Below, in pieces: positions 41,514 through 50,155 of a DNA stretch of 64,000 bases (position 1 is its first letter; each line of letters starts with the position of its first letter). The position numbers and the translations under genes are program-made. The DNA lies in the NCBI GenBank assembly GCA_963643465.1, contig CAVIJT010000008.1:62001-126000 (forward strand), given 5' to 3'. Under the pieces are notes generated by a model. It had not been told where the DNA came from and searched no databases. It saw only the letters and a program-made list of their open reading frames with translations. This DNA comes from CAG-411 sp963643465. Its GTDB lineage: Bacteria > Bacillota > Clostridia > Lachnospirales > Lachnospiraceae.

Positions 41514-42980
41514 GTGAGGTTTATGGGCATTGCATATTTTCCTAAGATTTATCCAGATGAACTGATTTATAGTGTGCTTTCAAGATTTTATCAGAATTGC
41601 GGTTATCCCAATTACATATTTTGTGCGGAAGATTTGTTTATAAATAAAAGAGTTAGACCTGATATGGAATTTATCAACGAATTAAAACCAGAAGTATTGC
41701 ATTTATTGTGTCAAAATATGCTCGTCGAGCATTTGATTGAGAAGCACACCATGTTTCCTTATTATGCAAGATTTTTGCCAAAAGAAAGAAGAATTAAAGG
41801 TTTTGAAGCGCTTTGTAATATGAGTGGTGATTATAATAACCTGCTTGCAGTGCCAAAACAAAAGAGTGCTGAAGAGCGATATTTAAGGTATTGTCCATTG
41901 TGTGTAAAAGAGGATAGAGATGTTTATGGGGAAACTTATTGGCATAGAAGCCATCAGATGATGGAAGTTGATTTTTGTCCGAAGCATGGATGCAGATTGA
42001 TAAACAGTTCCATAGTGGTTCATGCAAAGGCAAGTCCAAATCTAATACCAGCAGAACTGGAAGTAAAAGAGTTTGATAATACTACATATGGAAATGAGTT
42101 AGAAATAGAGCTTGCCAGGTATATAGGTGCAGTGTTTCAGGCTGCTATGGATATGGAAAGTGATGTTGAAGTTGGTAAATTTCTTCATAGCAGACTTTAT
42201 GGAACAAAATATGTGTCTGTGAGGGGAGAACAAAGAAATATAAAGCTATTTACAGATGATTTCCTTGCATTTTATGAGAGCTTATCTTTTAAAGGATTAA
42301 GTGAATTGTGGCAAATACAGAAGATTTTTAATGGATATAGATTTAATTGCTTTGAAGTATGCCAGATGGCTATGTTTCAAGGAATTTCCATTGAAGATTT
42401 GTGTAATATGAAATTGCCTGATAAATCACAGGAGCAGATATTTGATGAAAAGGTAAATGAATTACATAATCAAGGCTTGAAATACCCGGAAATAGCGAAA
42501 AGATTAAATGCCTCATACAATGTAGTAAAACCTATTGGTGAAAATAGTTATGGAAAATATTCCTATACAAAAGAAACACATCAAAAATGTGGTGTCAAAA
42601 AGCAGGATTGGGCGAAGATAGATAAAGCTACATTACCATTAGTGAAAAAGGCAATTAAGGAGCTACAAGGGCAAGATGGAGAAAGGCCACATAAGGTCAA
42701 TGTATTTGCAATATCTAAAAAGCTGGGATTACCTGATAAGAGGTTGTATTTGTTACCTAAATGTATGAAAGAAATATTAAGGCATCAAGAAACACAAGAA
42801 CAATATTGGGCAAGGGAAGTGATATGGGCAATCAGTAAAATACAAAATGATAGTATAACCTTTAATTGGAAACAAATAAGAGTGCTTACAAATATGCGAA
42901 AGGATAATCTAATCGCAAGCCTCCCCCATCTTGAAGCAATGGATTCTGATATAGCAGAAATGGTAAGAGCAATTGTGTGA
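41514..42980 (+). CDS. tnsD: TnsD/TniQ-family target-site protein
   Basis: This 488-residue protein has an N-terminal TniQ domain, IAYFPKIYPDELIYSVLSRF with a zinc motif CPLCVKED near residue 127 and FCPKHGCRL near 153. A long C-terminal part contains helix-turn-helix-like segments (ELHNQGLKYPEIAKRLNASY near 318 and HKVNVFAISKKLGLPDKRLY near 398). The long tail makes it TnsD-like, a sequence-specific DNA binder that chooses one attachment site. No tnsE or Cascade genes are visible. The start is GTG 41514 or ATG 41523. The right-hand genes may be its cargo. Confidence 0.83.
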   Translation: MRFMGIAYFPKIYPDELIYSVLSRFYQNCGYPNYIFCAEDLFINKRVRPDMEFINELKPEVLHLLCQNMLVEHLIEKHTMFPYYARFLPKERRIKGFEALCNMSGDYNNLLAVPKQKSAEERYLRYCPLCVKEDRDVYGETYWHRSHQMMEVDFCPKHGCRLINSSIVVHAKASPNLIPAELEVKEFDNTTYGNELEIELARYIGAVFQAAMDMESDVEVGKFLHSRLYGTKYVSVRGEQRNIKLFTDDFLAFYESLSFKGLSELWQIQKIFNGYRFNCFEVCQMAMFQGISIEDLCNMKLPDKSQEQIFDEKVNELHNQGLKYPEIAKRLNASYNVVKPIGENSYGKYSYTKETHQKCGVKKQDWAKIDKATLPLVKKAIKELQGQDGERPHKVNVFAISKKLGLPDKRLYLLPKCMKEILRHQETQEQYWAREVIWAISKIQNDSITFNWKQIRVLTNMRKDNLIASLPHLEAMDSDIAEMVRAIV

Positions 42981-43006
42981 ATGGCAACTACCTGTGATAA
43001 AAATAG

Positions 43007-43161
43007 TTTGCTTCTAAAAAAGAGAAAAATGATAACAACAATGGTATTGAGGCATTGATTTCCGTCAAAAGAAAAGATAGGGTATCATTAAGTATTTGAA
43101 ATTTTTTGTCGGATGATTGTTACATCATCTATTGTTTGTATCTTCTCTTCTTAGAAGCAAA
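43007..43161 (+). repeat. Long-range inverted repeat downstream of tnsD
   Basis: TTTGCTTCTAAAAAAGAGAA (43007-43026) is complementary, with one gap or mismatch, to TTCTCTTCTTAGAAGCAAA (43143-43161). The 116-nt interior has its own hairpin GATGAT/ATCATC (about 43112-43129). It could be a structured 3' RNA end of the tns operon or a mobile-element scar. Confidence 0.5.
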
Positions 43162-43387
43162 TATATTTTTATGATTACAGTGGTTGTTGTATTAAAAACA
43201 AAAAGTGTAGTGATATGCATTATTATAAAGGATTTGAATGGGGTTTTTATTTGCAAAAAAATGCTTGTAACCATTGATTTTAAAGGGTTTCTAGGCATTT
43301 TGATGACAGGAAATAATTTCCTGAGAAAAAGAAGTTATTCAATGGGGATTTTTTTATATTCATAAATAAAATATGTACATATTACAC

Positions 43388-43430
43388 NNNNNNNNNNNNN
43401 NNNNNNNNNNNNNNNNNNNNNNNNNNNNNN
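43388..43430. other. Assembly gap of 43 N
   Basis: The gap is flanked on both sides by ATATTACAC, which suggests the assembler stopped at a short repeat or at overlapping contig ends. Continuity across it is not proven. Confidence 0.95.
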
Positions 43431-43492
43431 ATATTACACAAAATATAATAAGTGAATGATGAAATAAATTGTATAAAATACACAAAAACATA

Positions 43493-43521
43493 TTGACTTT
43501 TATTTTATTGTTTGCTATAAT
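43493..43521 (+). promoter_or_regulatory. Strong sigma-A promoter for cargo operon
   Basis: TTGACT (43493-43498), a 17-nt spacer and TATAAT (43516-43521) lie about 285 nt upstream of the first cargo gene. Confidence 0.8.
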
Positions 43522-43805
43522 GAAGTTGTCGAAGCAAGTAATATGCTTGTTTTAAGGTCTATAAGACATACACATAGGAGAGGATGCAGCTTAAATGGCT
43601 GTTATCCATTTTTAATGAATTTTAAGTAAATAGAATGAAGATGATTATTTATAGTAGTAAGCTATAAGTCTTTGTTTTGTTACTGATTTTCAAAATGGAA
43701 TCCTGTCTTATGTGTGTGTCTTTTTTTATTGTCGAAAGATGCACATTACCAATGAGATATAGATGTAACAATTTAAAATACATTGATTTCAAGGAGGAAA
43801 ATACG

Positions 43806-44111
43806 ATGAAGAAAATTATCAATGGTAAACTTTACAATACTGAAACTGCTAAAGAAGTAGCAGAATACTGGAATGGATACCCAGGTGGGGATTTTAATGT
43901 CATTTATGAAACTTTATATCAGAAGAGAACAGGAGAATATTTTTTATACTGCAAAGGTGGTCCAATGACACAGTATGCAGAAGCTGTTTGGGGTGGAATG
44001 GCATATGGAGAACAGATTATTCCATATACAGAAAAGTTGGCCAAAGAATGGGCAGTAGAACATATATCTGCGGATGAATATATGGAACTTTTTGGTGAAG
44101 TGGAAGAATAA
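43806..44111 (+). CDS. Small protein of unknown function
   Basis: This 101-residue soluble protein begins MKKIINGKLYNTETAKEVAE and contains GGDFNVIYETLYQKRTGEYF, then YCKGGPMTQYAEAVWGG and a helical acidic end. Such short proteins are common near the start of clostridial plasmid and conjugative-element operons, but I know no assigned function. AAGGAGG precedes ATG 43806. Its stop is followed by the first copy of a two-hairpin leader. Confidence 0.7.
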   Translation: MKKIINGKLYNTETAKEVAEYWNGYPGGDFNVIYETLYQKRTGEYFLYCKGGPMTQYAEAVWGGMAYGEQIIPYTEKLAKEWAVEHISADEYMELFGEVEE

Positions 44112-44121
44112 GAAGTTTTAT

Positions 44122-44164
44122 GATGGAGTTCTTCGGAACTCCATCCCCGCAAGGGAGAAAGGAG
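44122..44164 (+). repeat. Two-hairpin leader element, copy 1
   Basis: Hairpin 1 is GATGGAGTTC-TTCG-GAACTCCATC (44122-44145), with a 10-bp stem and a UUCG tetraloop. Hairpin 2 is CCC-GCAA-GGG (44146-44155), a GNRA tetraloop. AGAAAGGAG, the ribosome binding site of the next gene, follows at once. A nearly identical element lies at 44821. Confidence 0.8.
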
Positions 44165-44170
44165 CACAAT

Positions 44171-44809
44171 ATGTTTAAATTAAAGAAAATATTAAATCTA
44201 ATTGATAAAGGTATCATTGAAACCAGAGAGGAATTGGAACTGTTTTTGAATTATTCAGATATTGATGAAAATGTTGATTCCAAAGTTTTGCTAGGCATGA
44301 ATATAAAAATTGCATATGAAACAAGTAGAATATACATTGATGTGACAGAGGTACAGAATAGTGAAGAGGATGTACATACCACAAAGTATTTGGATATATT
44401 AGAAAAGCATTTGCCAATAAAAATTCATAATCCTGGTAATGTAACAAGTTTAAAGGTATATAAAGCGAAGGAAACTATCATTTGTGAAATGGTAAAGGAA
44501 AATTTTAGAAACTCTTTTTTTAGTTCTGTTTATTATGAGTTAGTTATGGATGAAAATGGTCATTTATTTACCAGAACAGGTAATGATAATCAGACATTGA
44601 GTAAAAATGTGATTAGTCTTTGCAAAGAGGATAATCGCTCCGGTAATGAAAAAATGGAGACTGCTTATTTTAAATATTTGCATGATAAGAAGTTAGAACA
44701 TACAGATAGAAATTTTGATATTCATTTTAATGAGTATCTTGAAAGTGAAGAATTTGGCAATTATATTGATGCAATTATAGAGCGATTTTATGAAGTTCTA
44801 AATGAGTAA
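44171..44809 (+). CDS. Hypothetical protein, cargo operon
   Basis: This 212-residue soluble alpha/beta protein has no motif I recognise. It begins MFKLKKILNLIDKGIIETRE; its middle has YTSR-free mixed strands and its end a helical SEEFGNYIDAIIERFYEVLN. Start ATG 44171 follows AAAGGAG in the two-hairpin leader. It and the next gene have the same leader and similar size, so they may be distant relatives or share regulation. Confidence 0.6.
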   Translation: MFKLKKILNLIDKGIIETREELELFLNYSDIDENVDSKVLLGMNIKIAYETSRIYIDVTEVQNSEEDVHTTKYLDILEKHLPIKIHNPGNVTSLKVYKAKETIICEMVKENFRNSFFSSVYYELVMDENGHLFTRTGNDNQTLSKNVISLCKEDNRSGNEKMETAYFKYLHDKKLEHTDRNFDIHFNEYLESEEFGNYIDAIIERFYEVLNE

Positions 44810-44820
44810 AAAGTTTTTAT

Positions 44821-44863
44821 GATGGAGTTCTCCGGAACTCCATCCCTACGAGGGAGAAAGGAG
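44821..44863 (+). repeat. Two-hairpin leader element, copy 2
   Basis: Hairpin 1 is GATGGAGTTC-TCCG-GAACTCCATC (44821-44844); hairpin 2 is CCT-ACG-AGG (44845-44853); AGAAAGGAG follows. It differs from copy 1 only in loop and closing bases, leaving the stem bases unchanged. Confidence 0.8.
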
Positions 44864-44868
44864 TAAAC

Positions 44869-45477
44869 ATGATACAAAAATTTGAATATATGCTTACCGG
44901 CATATCTTTAATGACAACAAAAGAGGATATTTTCGATACTGTGTATAATAAATACAAGGATGATTTAAGAAATGGCTGTTTCTATGATGAAGGCTATGGT
45001 TTTACAATAAGACTTGATATGAAAAATATGATAGTGTATGTGTATGCCATTGACATAACAGGTGTTGATTTTGAATATTTGTTGGAATCTATAAATGGTT
45101 TATCAAATGTAAGATACTCAAACAGCAATTCAGATTTAGATTGGGAAGTTTTGCGAAAGGATTATAAAATCTCCTTTTATGCAGATGGTGAATTTGAAAT
45201 CCATACAACAGACAATGGCTTGCTTGTGGATGTAGATGAAGATGAGAGAATCCATATGCTTAGAACTAAATACATTGGAGATGGCGACCATAAAAGACCG
45301 GCAGAGGTAATTGCACCTGTTATAACAGATATAGAAGAATTATTTTTGCAAGATTTTAAGGCAACGGATAATAAGGTACTTAGCAACGAATTTCGAAAAC
45401 TTGTGGATGATATTTATAAAGAGGAAATCATAAAAGGCGAAAGAGGTTGCGGTGATAGTACTGTAAGTGAAACATAA
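44869..45477 (+). CDS. Hypothetical protein, cargo operon
   Basis: This 202-residue soluble protein begins MIQKFEYMLTGISLMTTKED and contains YGFTIRLDMKNMIVYVYAID, then a beta-rich ISFYADGEFEIHTTDNGLLV and a helical C-terminus. No known family or catalytic motif is apparent. ATG 44869 follows the second two-hairpin leader. Confidence 0.6.
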   Translation: MIQKFEYMLTGISLMTTKEDIFDTVYNKYKDDLRNGCFYDEGYGFTIRLDMKNMIVYVYAIDITGVDFEYLLESINGLSNVRYSNSNSDLDWEVLRKDYKISFYADGEFEIHTTDNGLLVDVDEDERIHMLRTKYIGDGDHKRPAEVIAPVITDIEELFLQDFKATDNKVLSNEFRKLVDDIYKEEIIKGERGCGDSTVSET

Positions 45478-45488
45478 TTTGAATTTCT

Positions 45489-45521
45489 AGGGATTGAGAC
45501 TGTGTAAACAGTCTTATCCCT
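45489..45521 (+). other. Intergenic hairpin before helicase gene
   Basis: A stem of about 13 bp, AGGGATTGAGACTG with CAGTCTTATCCCT, encloses a 6-nt loop and ends 8 nt before the Shine-Dalgarno. No T-run follows, so it is not a classical terminator. Confidence 0.6.
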
Positions 45522-45543
45522 GTTAGTGAAGGAGAAAATACTA

Positions 45544-47877
45544 ATGGGAAGACAAGCAGAAAAATTGCGTGAATTGATGAAAGAGGTGAGACCTCTTATA
45601 CATAAGGATAATGTGGTATGTAATCATATTATTGATTGTACATATCAGCAATACCTTTTGAATAACAAGGACAATGTGAAAGTGATAGATGAAGCATTGG
45701 CTACGGATGGAATAAAGATAATGATAGCACCAACTGGAAGTGGTAAGAGTTATTCTCTCTTATCAAGAGCAAAGGAGCTTGTAAAGAAAAATAAGGATTG
45801 TCGTATAATCATTGCTTTGCCAAGTAGGGCACTTACCATGCAGGTTGGAAAACAAAAGGGTGTATGTGCCATAATGGCAGGAGATAAAATTAATTCTAAC
45901 GCATCCATTATATGTACCACCTATGAGAAGATGTTTTCTATACAGGAGTTTATTGAAAAGGAAAGAAGACAAAACAAGGGGCAAAGAATTGTATTACTTC
46001 TTGATGAGGCTCATTTACTGGAAACACAACACTTATTCAGAAGTGACAGTATTAAAGGGATGATTCAATGTATAGAGAATAAGTTGTTTGACAATGTACT
46101 ATTAATTACGGCAACACCGGAACCATTAAGCCTTTTTCGATGTGATTCCATTATTGAATTTATGGAAGAAAATAAGTTGCCTTCCATTGGGAAAATAGAG
46201 ATTTTGGAAGTGGATAGTGTCAGTGAATACATCAAAGGCTTGGATTATGATAAAGAATTTCCGTTTGTAAGATTGAATAGCAAGAAGAAAATAGAGCAGT
46301 TGGTAAAGGAAATTTCACATCACAATATAGCGAAAATAACATCAAGTGATAAGAATGGCATGGTTTATCAGGACATTATCAATCATTCAAAAATTGATGG
46401 TTCACAGGTGGATGGTATTCTTACAACAAGTGTGATAGAAGCCGGTGTGAATATTACTTCCTATGACCAAAACAAGGTTGTTCCCATGGTGGTGTTTGAG
46501 GACAGTGCATCCATTTCATGTGATGATATAGAGCAGTTCCTTAATCGCATACGCAGGGTTGGAAATAAGTATGTAAAGGTGGCAAGGGTTGTACTTAAAA
46601 AAGCAAAAGATAAGGATGTGAGAGTGTCACTTGTTTCTAGTGATGGTGAGACTTTGTGTGCATTTCAGGATGTGGCAATCAAAAGAGGGGATTTGTTTGT
46701 TAATGATGTAAAAATCATGGATATTAGTCCTGATGGCAAATACAAGCTAAAAATAGAACTGGGTGCAAAAGTATGTTATCGCAATCTGATTGTTTCATCG
46801 GAAGGAGCTACGGATATAACAAGATATTCAAAAGAGGATTCCATACCAATTATGTTTTATGGAATTGGTTTTAAGCCCTTTACAAGTATATTAAAAGCGA
46901 ATTGCATCAGTGTTGAAAGAATACAGAGTCAGTTGCAGGCTCTTGTGGATGCAATGAAAGTGCAGAGGGAGAGAAAGCAATCCTTTGAAAATCTTACGGA
47001 TGATGAAATGGAACTATTGGAAATTGATGATGAAAAATTGATTGAGAGCATGACAAAGGGTGCGATTGATACGCTTGGAAGTTTGAAAGATTGTCTTTCC
47101 TATGTAGATGGAGAGGTACAGGTGGATAAGAGAATCTTACACATGATTTCTTATAATCAGTATCAAGCCCAATTTTATACCAATCGTGAAATTTTAAGGG
47201 ATGAACTGGAGCAAAGAATGGGTGTGCCGGTGGCATTTGTGGAGCAAGCTACCGGCAAGGAAACAAGCACATACAATATCAATGATATATGGGAAAACAT
47301 AGAGGATTTGAGAACCTCAATCATATGTACGGATGATTATTGTGCAGATATTTTGGGTAAAGGGAAAGGTCTTTACTTAAAGAGTGCCTTAACAAGAGAC
47401 ACTATACATAGATTCAAATGTAAGCAATTACTTATGGAATTGCTGGAAAGTCTGGATAAAGCTGGTGTGCAGGGTGGAATGGCATTAAAGATTCTTACTT
47501 CAAGCAAAACAAAGGCAAAGGTAACCAGATATAAGAATTTGTACCACATAATTGTTTATAATGCGATTTTGGATAAGTTTAATGGGGATGACGCAGAAGA
47601 AATTGTTTCATATACAAAGGATGAAAAATTTCAAAAGGCTATATATTGTTATCTGCAACAGAGAGGACAAACTGCTTATACGGTGAATGAAAAACTAGCA
47701 GAAGAGATTATTGCATATTATAAAGCGGTTTATCCATTAGGTGTAAAAGTTTCAAAGGAGCGTGCCATTACAATGAAATTGAAACAGATGTATAAAAAGA
47801 AGGATAAAGACAGCATTAAGAATGAAGTCAGAACCAATGTTGATGATATTTTTAAGATTGTGAAATCAGATTATTAA
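45544..47877 (+). CDS. DEAD/DEAH-box superfamily 2 helicase
   Basis: This 777-residue helicase has Walker A APTGSGKSYSLL near residue 62, a motif Ia region IIALPSRALTMQVGKQ, DEAH in LLLDEAHLLE near 152, motif III LLITATPEPLSLF, and the C-terminal helicase part with GILTTSVIEAGVNITSYD and QFLNRIRRVG (motif VI arginines). The last about 300 residues have no family I know. Its place beside a primase and SSB suggests a role in replication or transfer of the element. Start ATG 45544 follows AAGGAG by 9 nt. Confidence 0.82.
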   Translation: MGRQAEKLRELMKEVRPLIHKDNVVCNHIIDCTYQQYLLNNKDNVKVIDEALATDGIKIMIAPTGSGKSYSLLSRAKELVKKNKDCRIIIALPSRALTMQVGKQKGVCAIMAGDKINSNASIICTTYEKMFSIQEFIEKERRQNKGQRIVLLLDEAHLLETQHLFRSDSIKGMIQCIENKLFDNVLLITATPEPLSLFRCDSIIEFMEENKLPSIGKIEILEVDSVSEYIKGLDYDKEFPFVRLNSKKKIEQLVKEISHHNIAKITSSDKNGMVYQDIINHSKIDGSQVDGILTTSVIEAGVNITSYDQNKVVPMVVFEDSASISCDDIEQFLNRIRRVGNKYVKVARVVLKKAKDKDVRVSLVSSDGETLCAFQDVAIKRGDLFVNDVKIMDISPDGKYKLKIELGAKVCYRNLIVSSEGATDITRYSKEDSIPIMFYGIGFKPFTSILKANCISVERIQSQLQALVDAMKVQRERKQSFENLTDDEMELLEIDDEKLIESMTKGAIDTLGSLKDCLSYVDGEVQVDKRILHMISYNQYQAQFYTNREILRDELEQRMGVPVAFVEQATGKETSTYNINDIWENIEDLRTSIICTDDYCADILGKGKGLYLKSALTRDTIHRFKCKQLLMELLESLDKAGVQGGMALKILTSSKTKAKVTRYKNLYHIIVYNAILDKFNGDDAEEIVSYTKDEKFQKAIYCYLQQRGQTAYTVNEKLAEEIIAYYKAVYPLGVKVSKERAITMKLKQMYKKKDKDSIKNEVRTNVDDIFKIVKSDY

Positions 47878-47941
47878 ATAAAAGATGCTTTGAATAGAGA
47901 AAAAAGAGGTAGTTGGAAGTGTTGGTGGGAAGGAGCAACTT

Positions 47942-49093
47942 ATGATAGATGAAATTACAATACAGGCAGCAAAGTCTGTTGATATAAATAAAGTGCTAGA
48001 TAAGTGGAATTGGGGTACAGATATAACAGGTACATTTATATTGTGTCCAAATCCATTGCATAATGACCATAATCCCAGTGTGTCGATTAATCATATGGAA
48101 AATACATGCAGATGTTTTACTTGCAGACAGGGAGATGGGATAACCTTTGATACCATAAATCTGTATCAATCATTAAGCGAAAAGGTGGATGGAAGAAGAG
48201 TATCCTTTCCACAGGCAGTAAAGGAAGTTCTTGCATTGGATGGAATGACACTTAACCAAGCAACACAAAATATTGGAATGAACCAGCATAAGAAGCAAAA
48301 TACAAATAAGAGTGCATTTGATACAGTTATTGGAAACAGTAAACCACTCACAGGATATGAATTGAATTATCTCCATAATAGAGGAATTATGCTTTATGAT
48401 GCTTATGTTTATATGGGGAAGGTATATACCAAACAATCCATTGATAAGGAATTGCAATCTGCACCAGATAAACAGAGAATTAAGGAATTAGAACAAATAA
48501 AACAGGAAGGAAAATTCTTTAAAGGAATAGCCCCCATTTTGAAAGCCAACAGAATCCAAATAAAGCATAACTATTGGCAAGGTGTAAACAGTATTATTTA
48601 CCTTGTTTCCTATGATTATGATGAGGATGAAGACTTACAGGCAAATTCACATTTTCTTATGGATACGGAGCGAAATATGGTAATTAAGAAGTCGCTGGAT
48701 GCTACCCATCAAAAGCAGGCACTTGGAGAAAGTAATTTTTGTTTTATTACAGAGGGAATGGATAAAAAGGGCGATATTTATATTACAGAAGGTGTTGAAG
48801 ACGCACTCTCCTATACCATGAACAATCAAAAAAGCATTTCCTTAAATAGCATAGCAAATGTGAAATCATTTATAGAGCATTTGGAGCATCATCATTTTCG
48901 CTATAAGAAAAATAGATTTGTTATTTCCCTAGACCATGATGAAGCTGGTGAAAAAGCAACGCAAAAATTGGTGAATTTCTTTCAGGCATATAATCAACAA
49001 CATCCAAAGCATCCATATCAATATGGAATATGTCAATATCCGCAGCAATTTCATGATATAAATGATTACTGGGTAGCAAAGGTGTTCCAATAA
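47942..49093 (+). CDS. DNA primase-like protein (CHC2 zinc finger and Toprim)
   Basis: This 383-residue protein has an N-terminal CHC2-type zinc finger, CPNPLHNDHNPSVSI and CRCFTCRQGDGITFD (residues about 34-65). A middle region of about 200 residues leads to a Toprim domain with DIYITEGVEDALSY (E near 283) and VISLDHDEAGEKAT (DxD near 330). This is the standard bacterial primase layout in short form without a helicase domain; it would make primers for element replication or for the incoming strand after transfer. AAGGAG precedes the ATG. Confidence 0.84.
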   Translation: MIDEITIQAAKSVDINKVLDKWNWGTDITGTFILCPNPLHNDHNPSVSINHMENTCRCFTCRQGDGITFDTINLYQSLSEKVDGRRVSFPQAVKEVLALDGMTLNQATQNIGMNQHKKQNTNKSAFDTVIGNSKPLTGYELNYLHNRGIMLYDAYVYMGKVYTKQSIDKELQSAPDKQRIKELEQIKQEGKFFKGIAPILKANRIQIKHNYWQGVNSIIYLVSYDYDEDEDLQANSHFLMDTERNMVIKKSLDATHQKQALGESNFCFITEGMDKKGDIYITEGVEDALSYTMNNQKSISLNSIANVKSFIEHLEHHHFRYKKNRFVISLDHDEAGEKATQKLVNFFQAYNQQHPKHPYQYGICQYPQQFHDINDYWVAKVFQ

Positions 49094-49111
49094 AAATGAA
49101 TTAGAGTGACT

Positions 49112-49145
49112 TTGGGATTATAAATCTTTCTTTTCTGCTTATAAT
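49112..49145 (+). promoter_or_regulatory. Promoter-like element, copy 1 (before methyltransferase)
   Basis: TTGGGA (49112-49117 region) and TGCTTATAAT (49136-49145) are separated by 18-22 nt. The same arrangement recurs at 49986-50018 before the DUF5688 gene. Confidence 0.5.
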
Positions 49146-49177
49146 AAAAGGCGGAAAGCAGAAAAGGAAGAATAAAA

Positions 49178-49891
49178 TTGACAATCGAAGAAAATCAAAT
49201 ATACCAAATGGATTGTTTGGAGGGTATGAAATTGATACCGGATAAATCCATAGACCTGATAGTAACGGACCCACCATATCTGATAAAGGGCATTCATGAA
49301 TATAAAGGAAATGAGTTAGGAAAACATATTATCAAGTATCAAAAACCATTGGTAGAGCAAAGTTTGACAGATGGTTATGATATGGCAATTTTGGATGAAA
49401 TGTATCGAGTGATGAAAGTTCCAAATCTTTATATCTGGTGTAATATCTCGCAAATTCCCATGTATATCAAATATTTTGTGTTGGAGAGAAAGTGTAAAAT
49501 GGATATTCTTATATGGCATAAAACAAATCCTGTTCCATGCTGCAATAATAAATGGCTTTCTGATAAAGAGTACTGTCTGTATTTTAGAAAAGGTGGATAT
49601 TGCAATCCATCTGGTTATGCAGAAGCCAAAACAGTATGGGATTTGCCAATTAACGCAAAAGACAAAAAAATTTATGGACATCCAACTATTAAGCCATTGT
49701 GTATCATAGAAAATATTATAAGAAATAGCAGTAAAGAGGGAGATGTGGTATTGGATGCCTTTTTGGGTTCAGGAACAACAGCAGTTGCCTGTATTAAGAA
49801 TAATAGAAATTACATAGGGTTTGAGAATAATGAGGAATATTACCAGATAGCAGAAAAAAGAATTGAAGAAAGCGTAAGAGATAAGGGATAA
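49178..49891 (+). CDS. DNA methyltransferase (N6-adenine/N4-cytosine, beta-type order)
   Basis: This 237-residue enzyme has catalytic motif IV VTDPPYLI near residue 30 before the SAM-binding motif I VVLDAFLGSGTTAVAC near 192, the order of beta-class amino-methyltransferases. It is a stand-alone enzyme with no adjacent restriction gene, so it may protect the element from host restriction. The start is TTG 49178, with AAGGAAG about 8 nt upstream. The stop lies in the loop of the terminator that follows. Confidence 0.85.
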   Translation: MTIEENQIYQMDCLEGMKLIPDKSIDLIVTDPPYLIKGIHEYKGNELGKHIIKYQKPLVEQSLTDGYDMAILDEMYRVMKVPNLYIWCNISQIPMYIKYFVLERKCKMDILIWHKTNPVPCCNNKWLSDKEYCLYFRKGGYCNPSGYAEAKTVWDLPINAKDKKIYGHPTIKPLCIIENIIRNSSKEGDVVLDAFLGSGTTAVACIKNNRNYIGFENNEEYYQIAEKRIEESVRDKG

Positions 49892-49913
49892 GAAATTATC
49901 TCTTATTTTTTTT
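49876..49913 (+). terminator. Rho-independent terminator after methyltransferase
   Basis: The stem AAGAGATAA / TTATCTCTT (49876-49884 with 49896-49904) is followed by ATTTTTTTT. The gene's stop codon lies inside the loop. Confidence 0.85.
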
Positions 49914-49985
49914 GATTGGTGGTAGGGCATTTTTCAATGTGATGTTAATATTTTTTTCTTGGAAGTATAAGCTTTTGTTTGTAGT

Positions 49986-50018
49986 TTGGGTTATAAAAAA
50001 TTTCCTTTTGCTTATAAT
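49986..50018 (+). promoter_or_regulatory. Promoter-like element, copy 2 (before DUF5688 gene)
   Basis: TTTGGGTTATAAA then TGCTTATAAT with AAGG downstream, matching the element at 49112. The -10 is TATAAT (50013-50018). The leader to the ATG is about 130 nt. Confidence 0.5.
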
Positions 50019-50155
50019 CTAAGGTCAAGAAAAATAAAGGCGAAAAGCCCATATGTGATTTTACAGGTTGCATAGCACAAATTTCATTGACAGGTTACAA
50101 AAGGTAGTGGCGAAGCCATATATTTATGTACAAAAGTACAGGAAGGAGATTTTTT

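Larger units (their letters stand above)
42981..43805 (+). other. 825-nt non-coding region with inverted repeat, gap and promoter
   Basis: It contains a near-perfect 19-20 bp inverted repeat (about 43007-43026 and 43143-43161), the N gap (43388-43430), a strong promoter (43493-43521) and a leader of about 270 nt with a hairpin AAGCA/TGCTT near 43532 and a possible 13-codon leader ORF at 43585-43626. No larger gene is supported. Confidence 0.6.

Noticed and set aside
42980..43000. tnsE or Cascade/Cas12k genes for a CRISPR-guided Tn7-like element
   Set aside because: No such genes or repeat arrays were seen around the tns operon.
43117..43365. 82-codon open frame after the tns operon
   Set aside because: It has no Shine-Dalgarno, a composition typical of translated AT-rich non-coding DNA, and overlaps the inverted repeat.
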